DNA of 64,000 bases from Phenylobacterium aquaticum (GCA_947378305.1 CANCJJ010000006.1:50813-114812); one strand, 5' to 3'; numbered from the stretch's first letter, positions 1 through 9,008 are shown. Made by a program: numbers and translations. The notes: a model not told the origin generated them from the letters alone.

Positions 1-435
1 GTGCGCTTGATTTCCGCCTGTGCCCTGCCGGGACCAGACTTTCGCTCAATCCTCGTCGACCGTGGCTTCGTCCAGGACGTGGTCAAGGACCGTCCAGCCG
101 TGGACGCTAACGACACGTCGCCGGTCCAGCTTGTTGGCGTCCTGCGCAAGCCTGATCGGGCAACCTTTGTGACGCCGCCCAATGAAGTGGCCGCCAACCA
201 TTGGTACTCCCGGGATGTCCCGGCCATGGCCCGCACCTTGGGCGCGCAGGCTCCAGCCCCGATCATGCTAATGGCCGAAACTCAAACGGCACCTGATTTC
301 CCGGCTCTGATGCCCGCGCCCCTGCCGTCGGAAATCTCCAATCGTCACCTCGAATATGCCCTGACCTGGTTCGGCCTTGCTGTCGCCCTGGCCGGCGTCT
401 ATGCCGCAAGCCTCTGGAAAATTTGGAAGGTCTGA
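1..435 (+). CDS. SURF1 family cytochrome oxidase assembly protein (C-terminal part)
   Basis: The frame is already open at base 1, so the gene starts outside the window and the N-terminal membrane helix is missing. The visible 144 codons carry SURF1 hallmarks: ILVDRGFV near the start, a central region with NHWYSRDV, and the conserved NRHLEYALTWFGLA stretch that begins the second membrane helix (about the last 25 residues). SURF1/Shy1 proteins are inner-membrane factors that help insert heme a into subunit I of aa3-type oxidase. The stop overlaps the start of thrC (TGATG), so the two are probably translated together. The GTG at base 1 is not claimed as the true start. Confidence 0.85.
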   Translation: MRLISACALPGPDFRSILVDRGFVQDVVKDRPAVDANDTSPVQLVGVLRKPDRATFVTPPNEVAANHWYSRDVPAMARTLGAQAPAPIMLMAETQTAPDFPALMPAPLPSEISNRHLEYALTWFGLAVALAGVYAASLWKIWKV

Positions 436-1832
436 TGCGTTATATTTCCACCCGGGGGGCCTCGCCGCCGGTCGGTTTCGTCGATGCCTTCCTGGCCGGA
501 CTTGCGCCCGATGGCGGCCTCTATATTCCGGAGGTCTGGCCCCAATTCACGACGGCTGAAATCGCCGCCCTTGCCGGCAAGCCCTATGCCCATGTGGCCT
601 GTGAAGTCCTGTCCAGGTTCATAGGTGACGAAATCCCGCGGCCAGCCCTGATGGACATGTGCGTGGAGGCCTATGCGACCTTCAACCACCCTGCCGTCGT
701 GCCCCTGGTCCAGATTACCCCCGACGGGTTTATCGCTGAATTGTTTCATGGCCCCAGCCTGGCTTTCAAGGACGTGGCCATGCAGATCCTGGCCAGGCTA
801 TCTGACCATGTCCTGAGCGCGCGAGGGCGGACCCAGACCATTCTATGCGCCACCTCCGGTGATACCGGGGGGGCTGCCGTCGAAGCCTTCCGGGGCCGGG
901 CCAATACCCGGATCGTGGCCATGTTCCCGGATGGCCGGATTTCGGAAGTTCAGCGTCGCTTCATGACAACGGCCACTGACGACAATGTCCGCTGCCTGGC
1001 GGTTGCCGGAACCTTTGATGACTGTCAGGCCATATTGAAGGAGGCCCTGGCGGATACCGACCTTCAGCAAGCCGTCGGCCTGTCAGCGGTCAACTCCATC
1101 AACTTTGCGCGCATTGTGGCCCAGGCGGTCTATTATTTCACGACTGCGGTGGCTCTGGGGGCCCCCCTTCGGCCAATCGCCTTCTGTGTCCCGTCCGGGA
1201 ATTTTGGCGATGGTTTTGCGGGCTATGTTGCCAAGCAAATGGGACTACCCATTTCGACCATTGTGATCGCGACCAATTCGAACGACATCCTCGCTCGTGC
1301 CCTGAACACCGGTGTCTATGCACGGGGACAGGTGGCGGCCACCCAGTCACCGGCTATGGACATCCAGTCGGCTTCGAATTTCGAGCGGCTCTATTTTGAA
1401 TGTGCCGGCCGAGACGGGGTGCGGACAGGTCAGGCCTTCCGCGACTTTGCCCAGGGCAGTGTCATTGAAATTCCCCCAGAGTCCCTGCGCCTTATGGCTG
1501 AGACCTTTGTGGGGGTTGCCGTGAGTGAGGCGGATACCTCTGCAACCTTGCTGCGTACCTTGGCAGAAACGGGTGAAATCATTTGCCCGCACACAGCCGT
1601 CGCCGTGGCCGCCTTGAACCGGCGCGGCCCCCAGGCTGACCCCGTCATCGTTCTGGCCACGGCGCACCCGGCCAAGTTCCCGGAAGCTGTTGAGGCCGCG
1701 ACGGGCCTGATCCCGACTGCGCCGCCCCGGGGTCAGGCCGTTGCCCGTCTGCCCGAGCGCTTCCAGGCCATTGCGGCCAGTTCCGAGGCCATCAAGGCCT
1801 TTGTGCGAGAGTTTGCCGGGGTTCCAGCCTGA
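435..1832 (+). CDS. thrC: Threonine synthase
   Basis: A 465-residue PLP enzyme that converts O-phosphohomoserine to threonine in the cytoplasm, the last step of threonine synthesis. The N-terminus MRYISTRG, followed by a GGLYIPE-like segment, is typical of the bacterial family. The PLP lysine is seen as K112 in HGPSLAFKD, and ATSGDTGGAA gives the phosphate-binding loop. Full length. I start at the ATG at 435, which overlaps the SURF1 stop by one base. An in-frame ATG 12 bases upstream would add only MEGL and lies inside the SURF1 frame. The M16 peptidase follows 5 bases after the stop. Confidence 0.96.
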   Translation: MRYISTRGASPPVGFVDAFLAGLAPDGGLYIPEVWPQFTTAEIAALAGKPYAHVACEVLSRFIGDEIPRPALMDMCVEAYATFNHPAVVPLVQITPDGFIAELFHGPSLAFKDVAMQILARLSDHVLSARGRTQTILCATSGDTGGAAVEAFRGRANTRIVAMFPDGRISEVQRRFMTTATDDNVRCLAVAGTFDDCQAILKEALADTDLQQAVGLSAVNSINFARIVAQAVYYFTTAVALGAPLRPIAFCVPSGNFGDGFAGYVAKQMGLPISTIVIATNSNDILARALNTGVYARGQVAATQSPAMDIQSASNFERLYFECAGRDGVRTGQAFRDFAQGSVIEIPPESLRLMAETFVGVAVSEADTSATLLRTLAETGEIICPHTAVAVAALNRRGPQADPVIVLATAHPAKFPEAVEAATGLIPTAPPRGQAVARLPERFQAIAASSEAIKAFVREFAGVPA

Positions 1833-1837
1833 GCCGT

Positions 1838-3088
1838 TTGCATACCCTTGCAAACGGGATCCGGATTGTCTGCGATCCGGTACCCGGTCTTGAAACCGTA
1901 GCCCTGTGCGTTGTTGCCGGGCGGGGCGCGCGCCATGAGGATGCCGGGCGTTCGGGGTGGTCCCACCTCATGGAGCACATGGTCTTCAAGGGGGCAGGAC
2001 AGAGGTCGGCCAAGGACATTGTCGAAGTCATTGAGGCCGAGGGCGGCAATATCAATGCGGCAACGGGCTATGAACGCACCAGTTTCCAGGTTCGCGCCCT
2101 GGCGGGTGGTCTGGATCTGGGCTCATCGGTCTTGTCTGACCTTGTGCTTCGACCGAGGCTAAATGCCGATGATCTGGCCCGCGAAAAGCAAGTCATTGCC
2201 CAGGAAATCGCCGAGGCCTTGGACAGTCCGGATGATCTGGTGTTTGAGATGGCCCAGGACGCGGCCTTTGAGGGTCAATCTCTGGGACGGTCCATTCTGG
2301 GCACCGAAGACAGTCTGGCACCCGCGACCCCTGAAGCCCTGTCTGAGTGGCGGGGCTATCTCTATGCACCGGAAACCCTTGTGATTGCCGCCTCGGGCGC
2401 GGTGGACGAGGATGATCTCCTGCGATTTGTGGAACGCGACTTTGCCGGGGCTGAGAGCCGTCCATCTGAGCAGCATGTCATCGCAGACTTTACCGGCGGT
2501 GTGCGAACCCAGGCCAAGAACCTTGAGCAGGCCAATCTGGTCTTCATGTTGCCGACTGTGGGCTTTGGTCACGAGGACTATTTCGCCCTGCGCCTGTTTG
2601 CTGAAATCCTGGGTGGGGGCATGGCTTCGCGGCTCTTTCAGGAAGCCCGCGAAAAACGGGGTCTGGCCTATGCCGTGGATGCCTATTCGGAATCCTATCT
2701 GGACCAAGGGGTTCTCGGCATTTTTGCGGGCTGTGCGGCGAAGGATGCAGCGGAACTCGCCCGTGTGGCGGCGGGCGAAATCGGGGGGCTTGCCCAGAGG
2801 GTTGAGCCCAGCGAACTGGCCCGGGCCAAGGCCCAGCTCAAGTCTGGCCTGTTCATGGCGCGTGAGTCTCCCCTGGCGCGGGCGGAGCAGGCGGCCGGCC
2901 AGGTCTTAAGCTTTGGTCGTCAATTGACCACGGCCGAGATCGCCCGGGACATTGAGGCTGTTTCGGCAGAAGACCTCATGCGCGTCGGAGCCAACCTGAC
3001 CCGACCCGGCCGCGCGGCCGTCAGTGTGCTTGGCCCAAGATCGGCCCACAAGGCGAGCCAGGCCTTCCTCCAGACCTTGTTCGGCTAA
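1838..3088 (+). CDS. M16 family zinc metallopeptidase (mitochondrial-processing-peptidase-like)
   Basis: A 416-residue protein with the inverted zinc motif HxxEH (H43, E46, H47 in HLMEHMVFKG). The typical NINAATGYERTSF segment follows, and a second M16 half covers about residues 170-410. It belongs to the pitrilysin/processing-peptidase group of short soluble proteases found in most alphaproteobacteria, often directly after thrC; the substrate is unknown. There is no ATG or GTG at the proper N-terminus. The best start is TTG at 1838 (MHTLANG). A CTG at 1829 would give LSRLHTLANG, closer to the usual family start, and would overlap the thrC stop. Confidence 0.9.
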   Translation: MHTLANGIRIVCDPVPGLETVALCVVAGRGARHEDAGRSGWSHLMEHMVFKGAGQRSAKDIVEVIEAEGGNINAATGYERTSFQVRALAGGLDLGSSVLSDLVLRPRLNADDLAREKQVIAQEIAEALDSPDDLVFEMAQDAAFEGQSLGRSILGTEDSLAPATPEALSEWRGYLYAPETLVIAASGAVDEDDLLRFVERDFAGAESRPSEQHVIADFTGGVRTQAKNLEQANLVFMLPTVGFGHEDYFALRLFAEILGGGMASRLFQEAREKRGLAYAVDAYSESYLDQGVLGIFAGCAAKDAAELARVAAGEIGGLAQRVEPSELARAKAQLKSGLFMARESPLARAEQAAGQVLSFGRQLTTAEIARDIEAVSAEDLMRVGANLTRPGRAAVSVLGPRSAHKASQAFLQTLFG

Positions 3089-3151
3089 ACTTTTTCGCGA
3101 CATGGCCTCTGAGGCTTGACCTCTGCCGAAATACCGCGAGGTTGGCGCGAC

Positions 3152-3757
3152 ATGGCATTGCTCGACTGGATCGCGCCGGAAAGCGGCTTGCGCCTTGAAG
3201 GGGAGGGCGTGATCCTGCGTCCACCCCGTGCCTCAGACTTTCAGGAATGGCGGGACCTCCGTGAAAAATCGAGAGCCTTTCTTCAGCCCTGGGAACCCAC
3301 CTGGCCTGGCGACGACCTGACCCGCGACGCCTTTCGCCGCAGACTGACCGCCTATTCCAGAGATATGGCCGCGGGCGTCAGCTATCCCTTGTTCGTGTTT
3401 CGAAGCTCGGATGGCGCGCTGACCGGCGGGATTACCCTGTCGAATATCAGGCGGGGCGTCGCCCAGATGGGGACGGTCGGTTACTGGTGCGGCGTCAGCT
3501 ATGCACGCCAGGGCCAGACGCTTGCAGCTGTCCGGACTCTGACCCTGTTTGCCTTTCGGACCTTGGCCCTGCACCGGCTTGAGGCCGCCTGCGTGCCGCA
3601 CAACCAGGCCTCACGAAAACTGCTCGTCCGCGCTGGTTTTTCGGAGGAAGGCCTCGCCAGGGCCTACCTCAAGATCAATGGGGCCTGGCACGACCATGTT
3701 CTGTTCGGGCAGGTCTCGCCCCTGAAGGCGGCGCATGGCCCGGAATTTTCGGCCTGA
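3152..3757 (+). CDS. GNAT family N-acetyltransferase, RimJ/RimL type
   Basis: A 201-residue protein of the RimJ/RimL acetyltransferase type, which transfers acetyl from acetyl-CoA to protein N-termini or small amines. Seen: VILRPPRASDFQEW at the N-terminus, GTVGYWCG with the following RQGQTLAAVRTL (acetyl-CoA loop region), LHRLEAACVPHNQASRKLLVRAGF and a final HDHVLFG, the order expected for the family. The ATG at 3152 has a GCGAGG ribosome site nine bases upstream and gives MALLDWIAPESG. A TTG at 3116 is possible but less likely. The acceptor cannot be told from sequence. Confidence 0.88.
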   Translation: MALLDWIAPESGLRLEGEGVILRPPRASDFQEWRDLREKSRAFLQPWEPTWPGDDLTRDAFRRRLTAYSRDMAAGVSYPLFVFRSSDGALTGGITLSNIRRGVAQMGTVGYWCGVSYARQGQTLAAVRTLTLFAFRTLALHRLEAACVPHNQASRKLLVRAGFSEEGLARAYLKINGAWHDHVLFGQVSPLKAAHGPEFSA

Positions 3758-3766
3758 CCAAGACCT

Positions 3767-4354
3767 CTAGGCGTGCCCGGCCTCGGCGGTCAGGAAGCCG
3801 GGCTCGACCCCTAGTCGCGCCAGGGCCCTTGTCCACTTGCTGTGATAGTCGAGGTCGAAAAGCAGGTCTTCGTTCGGCGGACAGGTCAGCCAGGCATTCT
3901 CGCAAATTTCCCGTTCAAGCTGCCCGGACCCCCATCCAGCATAGCCCAGGGCCAGAAGCGCCCGTCGTGGCCCGGACCCCTTCCCCGACAGAGATTCAAG
4001 GGCATCGCGTGTGGTCGAAATGGCCAGATCGCCTTCAATCAATAGACTGATCCCGCCTGTGACTTGGTCGTCATGAGTATGCAGGACGAACCCCCGGTTT
4101 GGCTCAACCGGCCCGCCCAGCAGAACCTGTCCCTTGGCCACGGCGGGCGTGCAGCCGATATCGAACTGGCGAAGCAGGTCTGGAATTTGCAAGGCTTCCA
4201 TGGGGCAGTTGATCACCAGACCCATGGCGTGGGTCTCATCATGGGCGCAGACAAAGATGACAGACCGACTGAAGCGCTCATCCCCGATGGCGGGCATGGC
4301 AATCAATAACTGACCGGCAAGAAATCCAGGACCTGACATGGTGAGAGATTTCAC
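3767..4354 (-). CDS. YqgE/AlgH family protein (UPF0301)
   Basis: A 195-residue cytoplasmic protein of the conserved YqgE/AlgH family. Hallmarks are GPGFLAGQLLIAMPAIGDERFSRSV at the N-terminus (positions about 8-32), then AMGLVINCP, VLLGGPVE, GFVLHT and a final GYAGWGSGQLE. No biochemical role is firmly known; the alginate regulator AlgH of Pseudomonas named the family. It converges on the GNAT gene, with 9 bases between the two stops. The ATG start is supported by the strong match right at the N-terminus. Confidence 0.93.
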   Translation of the reverse strand: MKSLTMSGPGFLAGQLLIAMPAIGDERFSRSVIFVCAHDETHAMGLVINCPMEALQIPDLLRQFDIGCTPAVAKGQVLLGGPVEPNRGFVLHTHDDQVTGGISLLIEGDLAISTTRDALESLSGKGSGPRRALLALGYAGWGSGQLEREICENAWLTCPPNEDLLFDLDYHSKWTRALARLGVEPGFLTAEAGHA

Positions 4355-4396
4355 TGGTGCTGGGGCCTATTCAAGGCACTCGATCAAACTTCTTCA

Positions 4397-4424
4397 TTGA
4401 AACCCGTATTCAGGGCATTATCTC
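4397..4424 (+). promoter_or_regulatory. Candidate sigma-70 promoter of the peroxiredoxin gene
   Basis: TTGAAA (4397-4402) and TATCTC (4419-4424) are separated by 16 bases and end 37 bases before the peroxiredoxin start, in the space between the divergent yqgE and peroxiredoxin genes. Prediction by eye only. Confidence 0.35.
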
Positions 4425-4460
4425 AAGCTAAGCCTTAGCCTGATGATCGGAGACATACCC

Positions 4461-4943
4461 ATGACCCTTAAGGTCGGAGACAAGCTGCCCGCCGCCAACC
4501 TGATTGCAGGGACGCAAGAGGGCCCTAAGCCCATGACGACAGACGACATTTTTGCGGGAAAGACGGTGGCTTTCTTTGCTGTTCCCGGAGCTTTCACGCC
4601 GACCTGTTCGGCCAAGCATGTGCCGGGATTCAAGGATCTGGCCCCGGACATCAAGGCCAAGGGCGTCGATTCCATCGTCTGCCTGTCGGTCAATGATGCC
4701 TTTGTGATGAAGGCCTGGGGTGAAAACCAGGGCGTCATGGATACGATTCTGATGATTGCCGACCCTGCGGGCGATTTCACCAAGGCCGTTGGCCTGGACA
4801 TGGATGGAACAAAGTTTGGTCTGGGCCTTCGGTCCCAGCGCTATTCCATGCTCGTCAAGGACGGCGTGGTCACTCAGCTGAATGTGGAAGAGCCCGGCGA
4901 TTTCAAGGTCTCGTCTGCCGACTACCTGCTGGCCCAAATCTGA
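4461..4943 (+). CDS. Peroxiredoxin, Prx5 (AhpE-like/glutaredoxin-type) family
   Basis: A 160-residue thioredoxin-fold peroxidase that reduces hydrogen peroxide and alkyl hydroperoxides. The peroxidatic cysteine is C49 in VPGAFTPTCSAKHVPGF, the Prx5 signature. The later GLGLRSQRYSMLV segment and ending also match atypical 2-Cys or 1-Cys Prx5 proteins. No glutaredoxin domain is fused, so reduction must come from a separate thiol donor. The ATG at 4461 has GGAG eight bases upstream; an ATG at 4443 is less likely. A single-gene unit. Confidence 0.94.
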   Translation: MTLKVGDKLPAANLIAGTQEGPKPMTTDDIFAGKTVAFFAVPGAFTPTCSAKHVPGFKDLAPDIKAKGVDSIVCLSVNDAFVMKAWGENQGVMDTILMIADPAGDFTKAVGLDMDGTKFGLGLRSQRYSMLVKDGVVTQLNVEEPGDFKVSSADYLLAQI

Positions 4944-4986
4944 CTCTGAACCTGGTCCCGGCCGCGCCTGCAGGGTGGGGTCGGGG

Positions 4987-6033
4987 TCAGGCCATCGCCG
5001 CGACCAGCCGCTCGATGAACCAGTAGGTCGCGCACGCCCCGATGACATAAGCCGGCGTGGCGCGTGCCAGGGCCAGGGCCCGGTCGGGAAACCGTCCCGA
5101 TACCGCTTTCAATGCGATGATCACGCTGACCGCCCCGCCAATGAAGATCAACTGGCCGATTTCAACCCCGACATTGAAGAGTAGCAAGGCCTGAGGGGCG
5201 GCCCCTTGCGGCAGGCCGATCTGGGCCAGGGCCCCGGCAAAGGCAAAGCCGTGCAGCAGGCCAAAAACGAAGGCTATGACCCAGGGAAACCGCCGGGTCA
5301 GGGTGTTTTCCCGGCCAGGCCGGGGCAGGAGTTCGCAGGCCACAAACACAATGCTCAGGGCGACCAGGGTCTCGATCATGGCCGAGGGAAAGCGGATCAC
5401 GCCCAAGGCTGCAAAGGCCAGGGTAATGCTGTGGGCGACGGTAAAGGCCGACACGGACTTCAGGATTTGCCAGTTGGGTCCCACCAGCAAGAGGAGGGCG
5501 AGCACGAACATCAGGTGGTCAAACCCGGTCAGTATGTGCTCGATCCCCAGCCGCAAATAGGCGGGCACGGATACGCCCTTGGGGCCACTCAAGGTCAGGG
5601 TCATTTCGGGATTTGACGGGCGGATGACCCCATTGATCTCCTGGCCCTCGGTGGACACGCGGACCAGGACATCCGTCACGGATTGAGAGAGGCCCTCAAT
5701 CCGAAGGACTTGCCCGTCCAGCGGGGCTCCCTTTCGAACCTGCCAGGTCTTAATTCGAAAACCGGGAGTTACCGACTCGGTCGTAACCGGCCCTTCCAGA
5801 CTCCCCCCTGACAAGTGTGGGACCAGGCGGATGGCCATGTCGCCGATCACCGGCTGTTTCCAGACGACGTCATAGCCGCCGGACTTCAGGTTTGTGATCT
5901 GAACCAGGGCCGGGCGAACCTCATGGGCGAGGGCCGGAGTGACGAGGCCGGCAGAGAGGAGCAATAAACTCGCAATCGCGGAGAGCCAGGCGAGGGCGCG
6001 GCCAGGCGTTTTGGGAGTCAGTGCCGGACCCAT
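4987..6033 (-). CDS. HupE/UreJ-like membrane protein with periplasmic N-terminal domain
   Basis: A 348-residue protein. A signal peptide ends at about A36 (TPALA before HEVRPA), so the mature protein would start with histidine. A beta-rich extracytoplasmic domain follows (about 37-160), then some six to seven membrane helices carrying HupE/UreJ motifs: GIEHILTGFDH (H166, D172, H173), AHS (H201) and LLHGFAFAGAL. HupE and UreJ relatives move nickel or cobalt; for this long variant the metal is not known. The ATG at 6033 has a GGGGG ribosome site; a TTG one codon upstream is the alternative. It stands back to back with the DUF3604 and parvulin genes, a recurring association as I recall it. Annotated metal transport is an inference. 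Confidence 0.8.
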   Translation of the reverse strand: MGPALTPKTPGRALAWLSAIASLLLLSAGLVTPALAHEVRPALVQITNLKSGGYDVVWKQPVIGDMAIRLVPHLSGGSLEGPVTTESVTPGFRIKTWQVRKGAPLDGQVLRIEGLSQSVTDVLVRVSTEGQEINGVIRPSNPEMTLTLSGPKGVSVPAYLRLGIEHILTGFDHLMFVLALLLLVGPNWQILKSVSAFTVAHSITLAFAALGVIRFPSAMIETLVALSIVFVACELLPRPGRENTLTRRFPWVIAFVFGLLHGFAFAGALAQIGLPQGAAPQALLLFNVGVEIGQLIFIGGAVSVIIALKAVSGRFPDRALALARATPAYVIGACATYWFIERLVAAMA

Positions 6034-6077
6034 CAATGCTGTTCCCCCAAAAAGACCATCCCTGAACGCCCAAGCTT

Positions 6078-6107
6078 TTGACAGGACCTCGCCGAAGGCG
6101 CAATAAA
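6078..6107 (+). promoter_or_regulatory. Candidate promoter upstream of the DUF3604 gene
   Basis: A consensus TTGACA at 6078-6083 is followed after 18 bases by AATAAA (6102-6107), about 90 bases before the DUF3604 start, in the 163-base space between the divergent HupE-like and DUF3604 genes. The -10 match is weak, so this is a low-confidence call. Confidence 0.3.
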
Positions 6108-6196
6108 GTAAGACTTAGCGGTTCCCTGACTGAGATGCCCACAGGGGATGAAATGTCGACGTTCGTTCAGGACGCGAAACATGGGGGAGGGGACAC

Positions 6197-8122
6197 ATGG
6201 TTGATCCAAAGAATTATCTGACACGTGTTTTGGCACTTACAGCCTTTGCAGCTCTGCTCGGCGTCGGGGCCTCAGCCCCTGCCCAGCCTGCCAAGGCCCC
6301 TGCGACCAAGTCGGGCGCTGCGGGCGCAAAAGTCGCCGCAAAGGCACCGGCACATACGCCCGGCTACAATGCAGATCGGAACGCCTATTACGGCGACCTT
6401 CATGTGCATACCAAGCTGTCCTTTGACGCCTATATCTTCAATGTTCGCGCATCGCCCAATGACGCCTACCGGTTTGCCCGGGGCGAGAAGATTGGCCATG
6501 CGGGCGGGTTCGACATTCGTCTGGCCGGCGGGCCTCTGGATTTCGTCGCCGTGACCGACCACTCCGAATATGTGGGGGCCATGGAGGAGGCTAATACGCC
6601 CGGGACCCGGCTGTCCAAATTGCCTCTGGTTCAGGGGCTCTTCAGTCCTGATCCCAAGCAGATTGGCGCGGCTTTTAACAAGGTCGTCGGAGCCATGCAT
6701 GACAACACTGTTCCCGCAGAATTTACAGACAAGGCCGTCACGGCCCGGGCCTGGCGCGAAATTCAGGATGCGGCCGAAAAGAACAATGATCCTGGACGCT
6801 TTACGACCTTCGTCGGTTATGAGTTCACCTCTGCGCCGGACGGTCGGAACCTGCACCGCAATGTGATTTTCCGGAACGCCAAGGTTGCCGACCTGCCCTA
6901 TTCGTCACGCGAATCCTCTGATCCTGAGAATCTGTGGCGACATATGGACGCCTGGCGCGCCAAGGGCATCGAGGCCCTGGCCATCCCGCACAATAGTAAC
7001 GGCAGCGACGGCATCATGTTCGAGTCCACCCGCCGGGATGGATCGCCCATGGACAAGGTCTATTCCGACATGCGCCGGCGCAATGAGCCCCTGGCGGAAA
7101 TCACCCAGATCAAGGGGACATCAGAGACCCACCCCTCTCTCTCTCCGAATGACGAGTGGGCGAATTTCGAAATCTTCGAGACCTATATCGGCTCCAACAA
7201 GCCGGTGACCAAGTTTGCTGGCGGCTATGTCCGTCAGGCCCTGAAAGACGGCATGTTGATGCAGGCGACCAAGGGCTTCAATCCCTTCAAGTTTGGCTTC
7301 ATCGGGTCCAGCGACACCCACAATGCGGCACCGGGGTCAGTGGAAGAGCGGAACTATTTCAGCAAGGTCGGCCGGTCCGACGGGACGGCAGCTCTGAGAG
7401 GGTCTGTTCCGCCAGATGGTGCCAAGACCTGGCCTGACATTGCCGATCCGCCGAAATACCAGGCCTGGGGCGCATCCGGACTGGCTGGCGTCTGGGCTGA
7501 GGAAAATACCCGCGAGGCCATTTATGCGGCCCTGCGTCGCAAGGAGACATTTGCGACCTCCGGACCCCGGATGCGGGTTCGCTTCTTCGCAAGCTATGAT
7601 TATCCCACCGACCTTGCCGCACGGAATGACGTGGTCCGGCAAGCCTATTCCCGTGGTGTCCCCATGGGCGGCGACCTGCTCCCCACCAAGGGCAAGGTGC
7701 CGAAATTCCTGGTCTGGGGCGTGCGCGATCCGAATTCCGGCTATCTCCAGCGCGCACAGATCGTGAAGGGCTGGATCGAGAATGGTGTGGCCAAGGAACG
7801 GGTCTTCGATGTGGCCTGCTCCGATAACCTGCCCCTGAACACGACGACCTGGCGGTGCCCGGACAATGGGGCCACGGTCAACCCCGCCAATTGCGAGCCT
7901 GCAAAGTTCAAGGGCGACGTGGAGTTGCGGACCCTCTGGACGGATCCGACCTTCCGTCCCGATCAGCGCGCCTTCTACTATGTCCGCGTTCTGGAAAACC
8001 CGTCCTGCCGCTGGTCGACCTGGGATGCCCTGCGTAATGGCACGCCGCCCAATCCCAAACTGATGCAAACCATTGTGGAGCGGGCCTGGTCTTCGCCGAT
8101 CTGGTATGATCCGACAGCCTGA
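6197..8122 (+). CDS. DUF3604 family protein, secreted PHP-like metallohydrolase
   Basis: A 641-residue protein with an N-terminal signal peptide (hydrophobic 10-26, then AAC-free Ala/Pro linker), so probably periplasmic. It matches the DUF3604 family and shows PHP-type metal-binding motifs: YYGDLHVHTKLS (H69, H71), VTDHSEY, IPHNSNG and GFIGSSDTHNA, spread as in PHP phosphoesterases. C-terminal DUF3604 segments such as WSSPIWY at the very end are present. Substrate unknown; phosphoester hydrolysis is an inference. GGAGGGG lies eight bases before the ATG. The parvulin gene follows 10 bases after the stop and the HupE-like gene is divergent. Confidence 0.88.
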   Translation: MVDPKNYLTRVLALTAFAALLGVGASAPAQPAKAPATKSGAAGAKVAAKAPAHTPGYNADRNAYYGDLHVHTKLSFDAYIFNVRASPNDAYRFARGEKIGHAGGFDIRLAGGPLDFVAVTDHSEYVGAMEEANTPGTRLSKLPLVQGLFSPDPKQIGAAFNKVVGAMHDNTVPAEFTDKAVTARAWREIQDAAEKNNDPGRFTTFVGYEFTSAPDGRNLHRNVIFRNAKVADLPYSSRESSDPENLWRHMDAWRAKGIEALAIPHNSNGSDGIMFESTRRDGSPMDKVYSDMRRRNEPLAEITQIKGTSETHPSLSPNDEWANFEIFETYIGSNKPVTKFAGGYVRQALKDGMLMQATKGFNPFKFGFIGSSDTHNAAPGSVEERNYFSKVGRSDGTAALRGSVPPDGAKTWPDIADPPKYQAWGASGLAGVWAEENTREAIYAALRRKETFATSGPRMRVRFFASYDYPTDLAARNDVVRQAYSRGVPMGGDLLPTKGKVPKFLVWGVRDPNSGYLQRAQIVKGWIENGVAKERVFDVACSDNLPLNTTTWRCPDNGATVNPANCEPAKFKGDVELRTLWTDPTFRPDQRAFYYVRVLENPSCRWSTWDALRNGTPPNPKLMQTIVERAWSSPIWYDPTA

Positions 8123-8132
8123 TTCAAGCCGG

Positions 8133-8972
8133 ATGAAGACGGACATGGGGGCATTGCGCGGGGTGATCCAGCGGATTCTGCGCGAGCCCCTGACCCACTT
8201 TCTGGTCCTTGGCGTCCTGATCTTTGCCGGTGTGGCAGGGGTCAAGGCGCTAAAGCGGCCTGTGGTGCAGATCGACGCTGACGAATTCAACCAGCTTGTG
8301 TCCTACTGGGAAATTCAGATGCAGCGCCCGCCGACCAAGGCGGAACTGAATGCCATTCTTCGGGAAAGGATGGACGAAGAGCTGATGGCCCGGGAGGCCA
8401 TTCGACTCGGGCTCGACCGCAATGACCTGATTATTCGCCGCCGACTCGCTCAGAAAATGGCCTTTGCGAGTGAAGACCTGGCGCCGGTCACCGAACCGGA
8501 CGAAGCCACCCTCCGGGCCTATTACGAAAAGACCAAGTCCGACTATATCGCGCCGGGTCACATCAGCCTGCGGCAGGTTGTCTTCAGCGGGGATCGTCCA
8601 GACTCCCGGGACCGGGCGGCCCGCGCTCTGGTTCAGGTCGCCAAGGGGCCTGTGACCGGTGACCCCTTTGTCCTGCCCCTGGTTTATGCAGATGCGAGTC
8701 TAATCGACCTGGGTCGGGATTATGGTCCGGCCTTTCAGAAGGCGATCGAGACCGCAAGACCGGGCACCTGGGTTGGGCCTGTTCAAACGCCTTATGGTTG
8801 GCATATTCTGACCGTAGAAACACGCCATGAGGCGGCGGTTGAGTCCTTCGATGAAGCCAGATCTGCGGTTCGGGATGCCTGGCTGGCCCAGCGTCGGCAG
8901 GCCGGGAATGCCGAATTCCTGGCGGGGTTGAGACGTCGCTATCGTGTCGATGTACCGGGTCTGACCCCCTGA
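8133..8972 (+). CDS. Membrane-anchored parvulin-type peptidyl-prolyl isomerase
   Basis: A 279-residue protein. A short cytoplasmic start is followed by REPLTHFLVLGVLIFAGVAG (about 18-37), a membrane anchor typical of this group, and a periplasmic region with a SurA/PpiC-like N-terminal helical part and a parvulin domain (about 145-245) carrying HISLRQVVFSG and TPYGWHILTVETRHEA. It should help fold exported proteins. The ATG at 8133 is the best start; another at 8145 also keeps the anchor. It lies directly behind the DUF3604 gene, so the secreted hydrolase is a likely client (inference). Confidence 0.87.
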   Translation: MKTDMGALRGVIQRILREPLTHFLVLGVLIFAGVAGVKALKRPVVQIDADEFNQLVSYWEIQMQRPPTKAELNAILRERMDEELMAREAIRLGLDRNDLIIRRRLAQKMAFASEDLAPVTEPDEATLRAYYEKTKSDYIAPGHISLRQVVFSGDRPDSRDRAARALVQVAKGPVTGDPFVLPLVYADASLIDLGRDYGPAFQKAIETARPGTWVGPVQTPYGWHILTVETRHEAAVESFDEARSAVRDAWLAQRRQAGNAEFLAGLRRRYRVDVPGLTP

Positions 8973-9008
8973 CTAAGGCGGACGGACACCCTCTTTGGGA
9001 GTGCGTTC

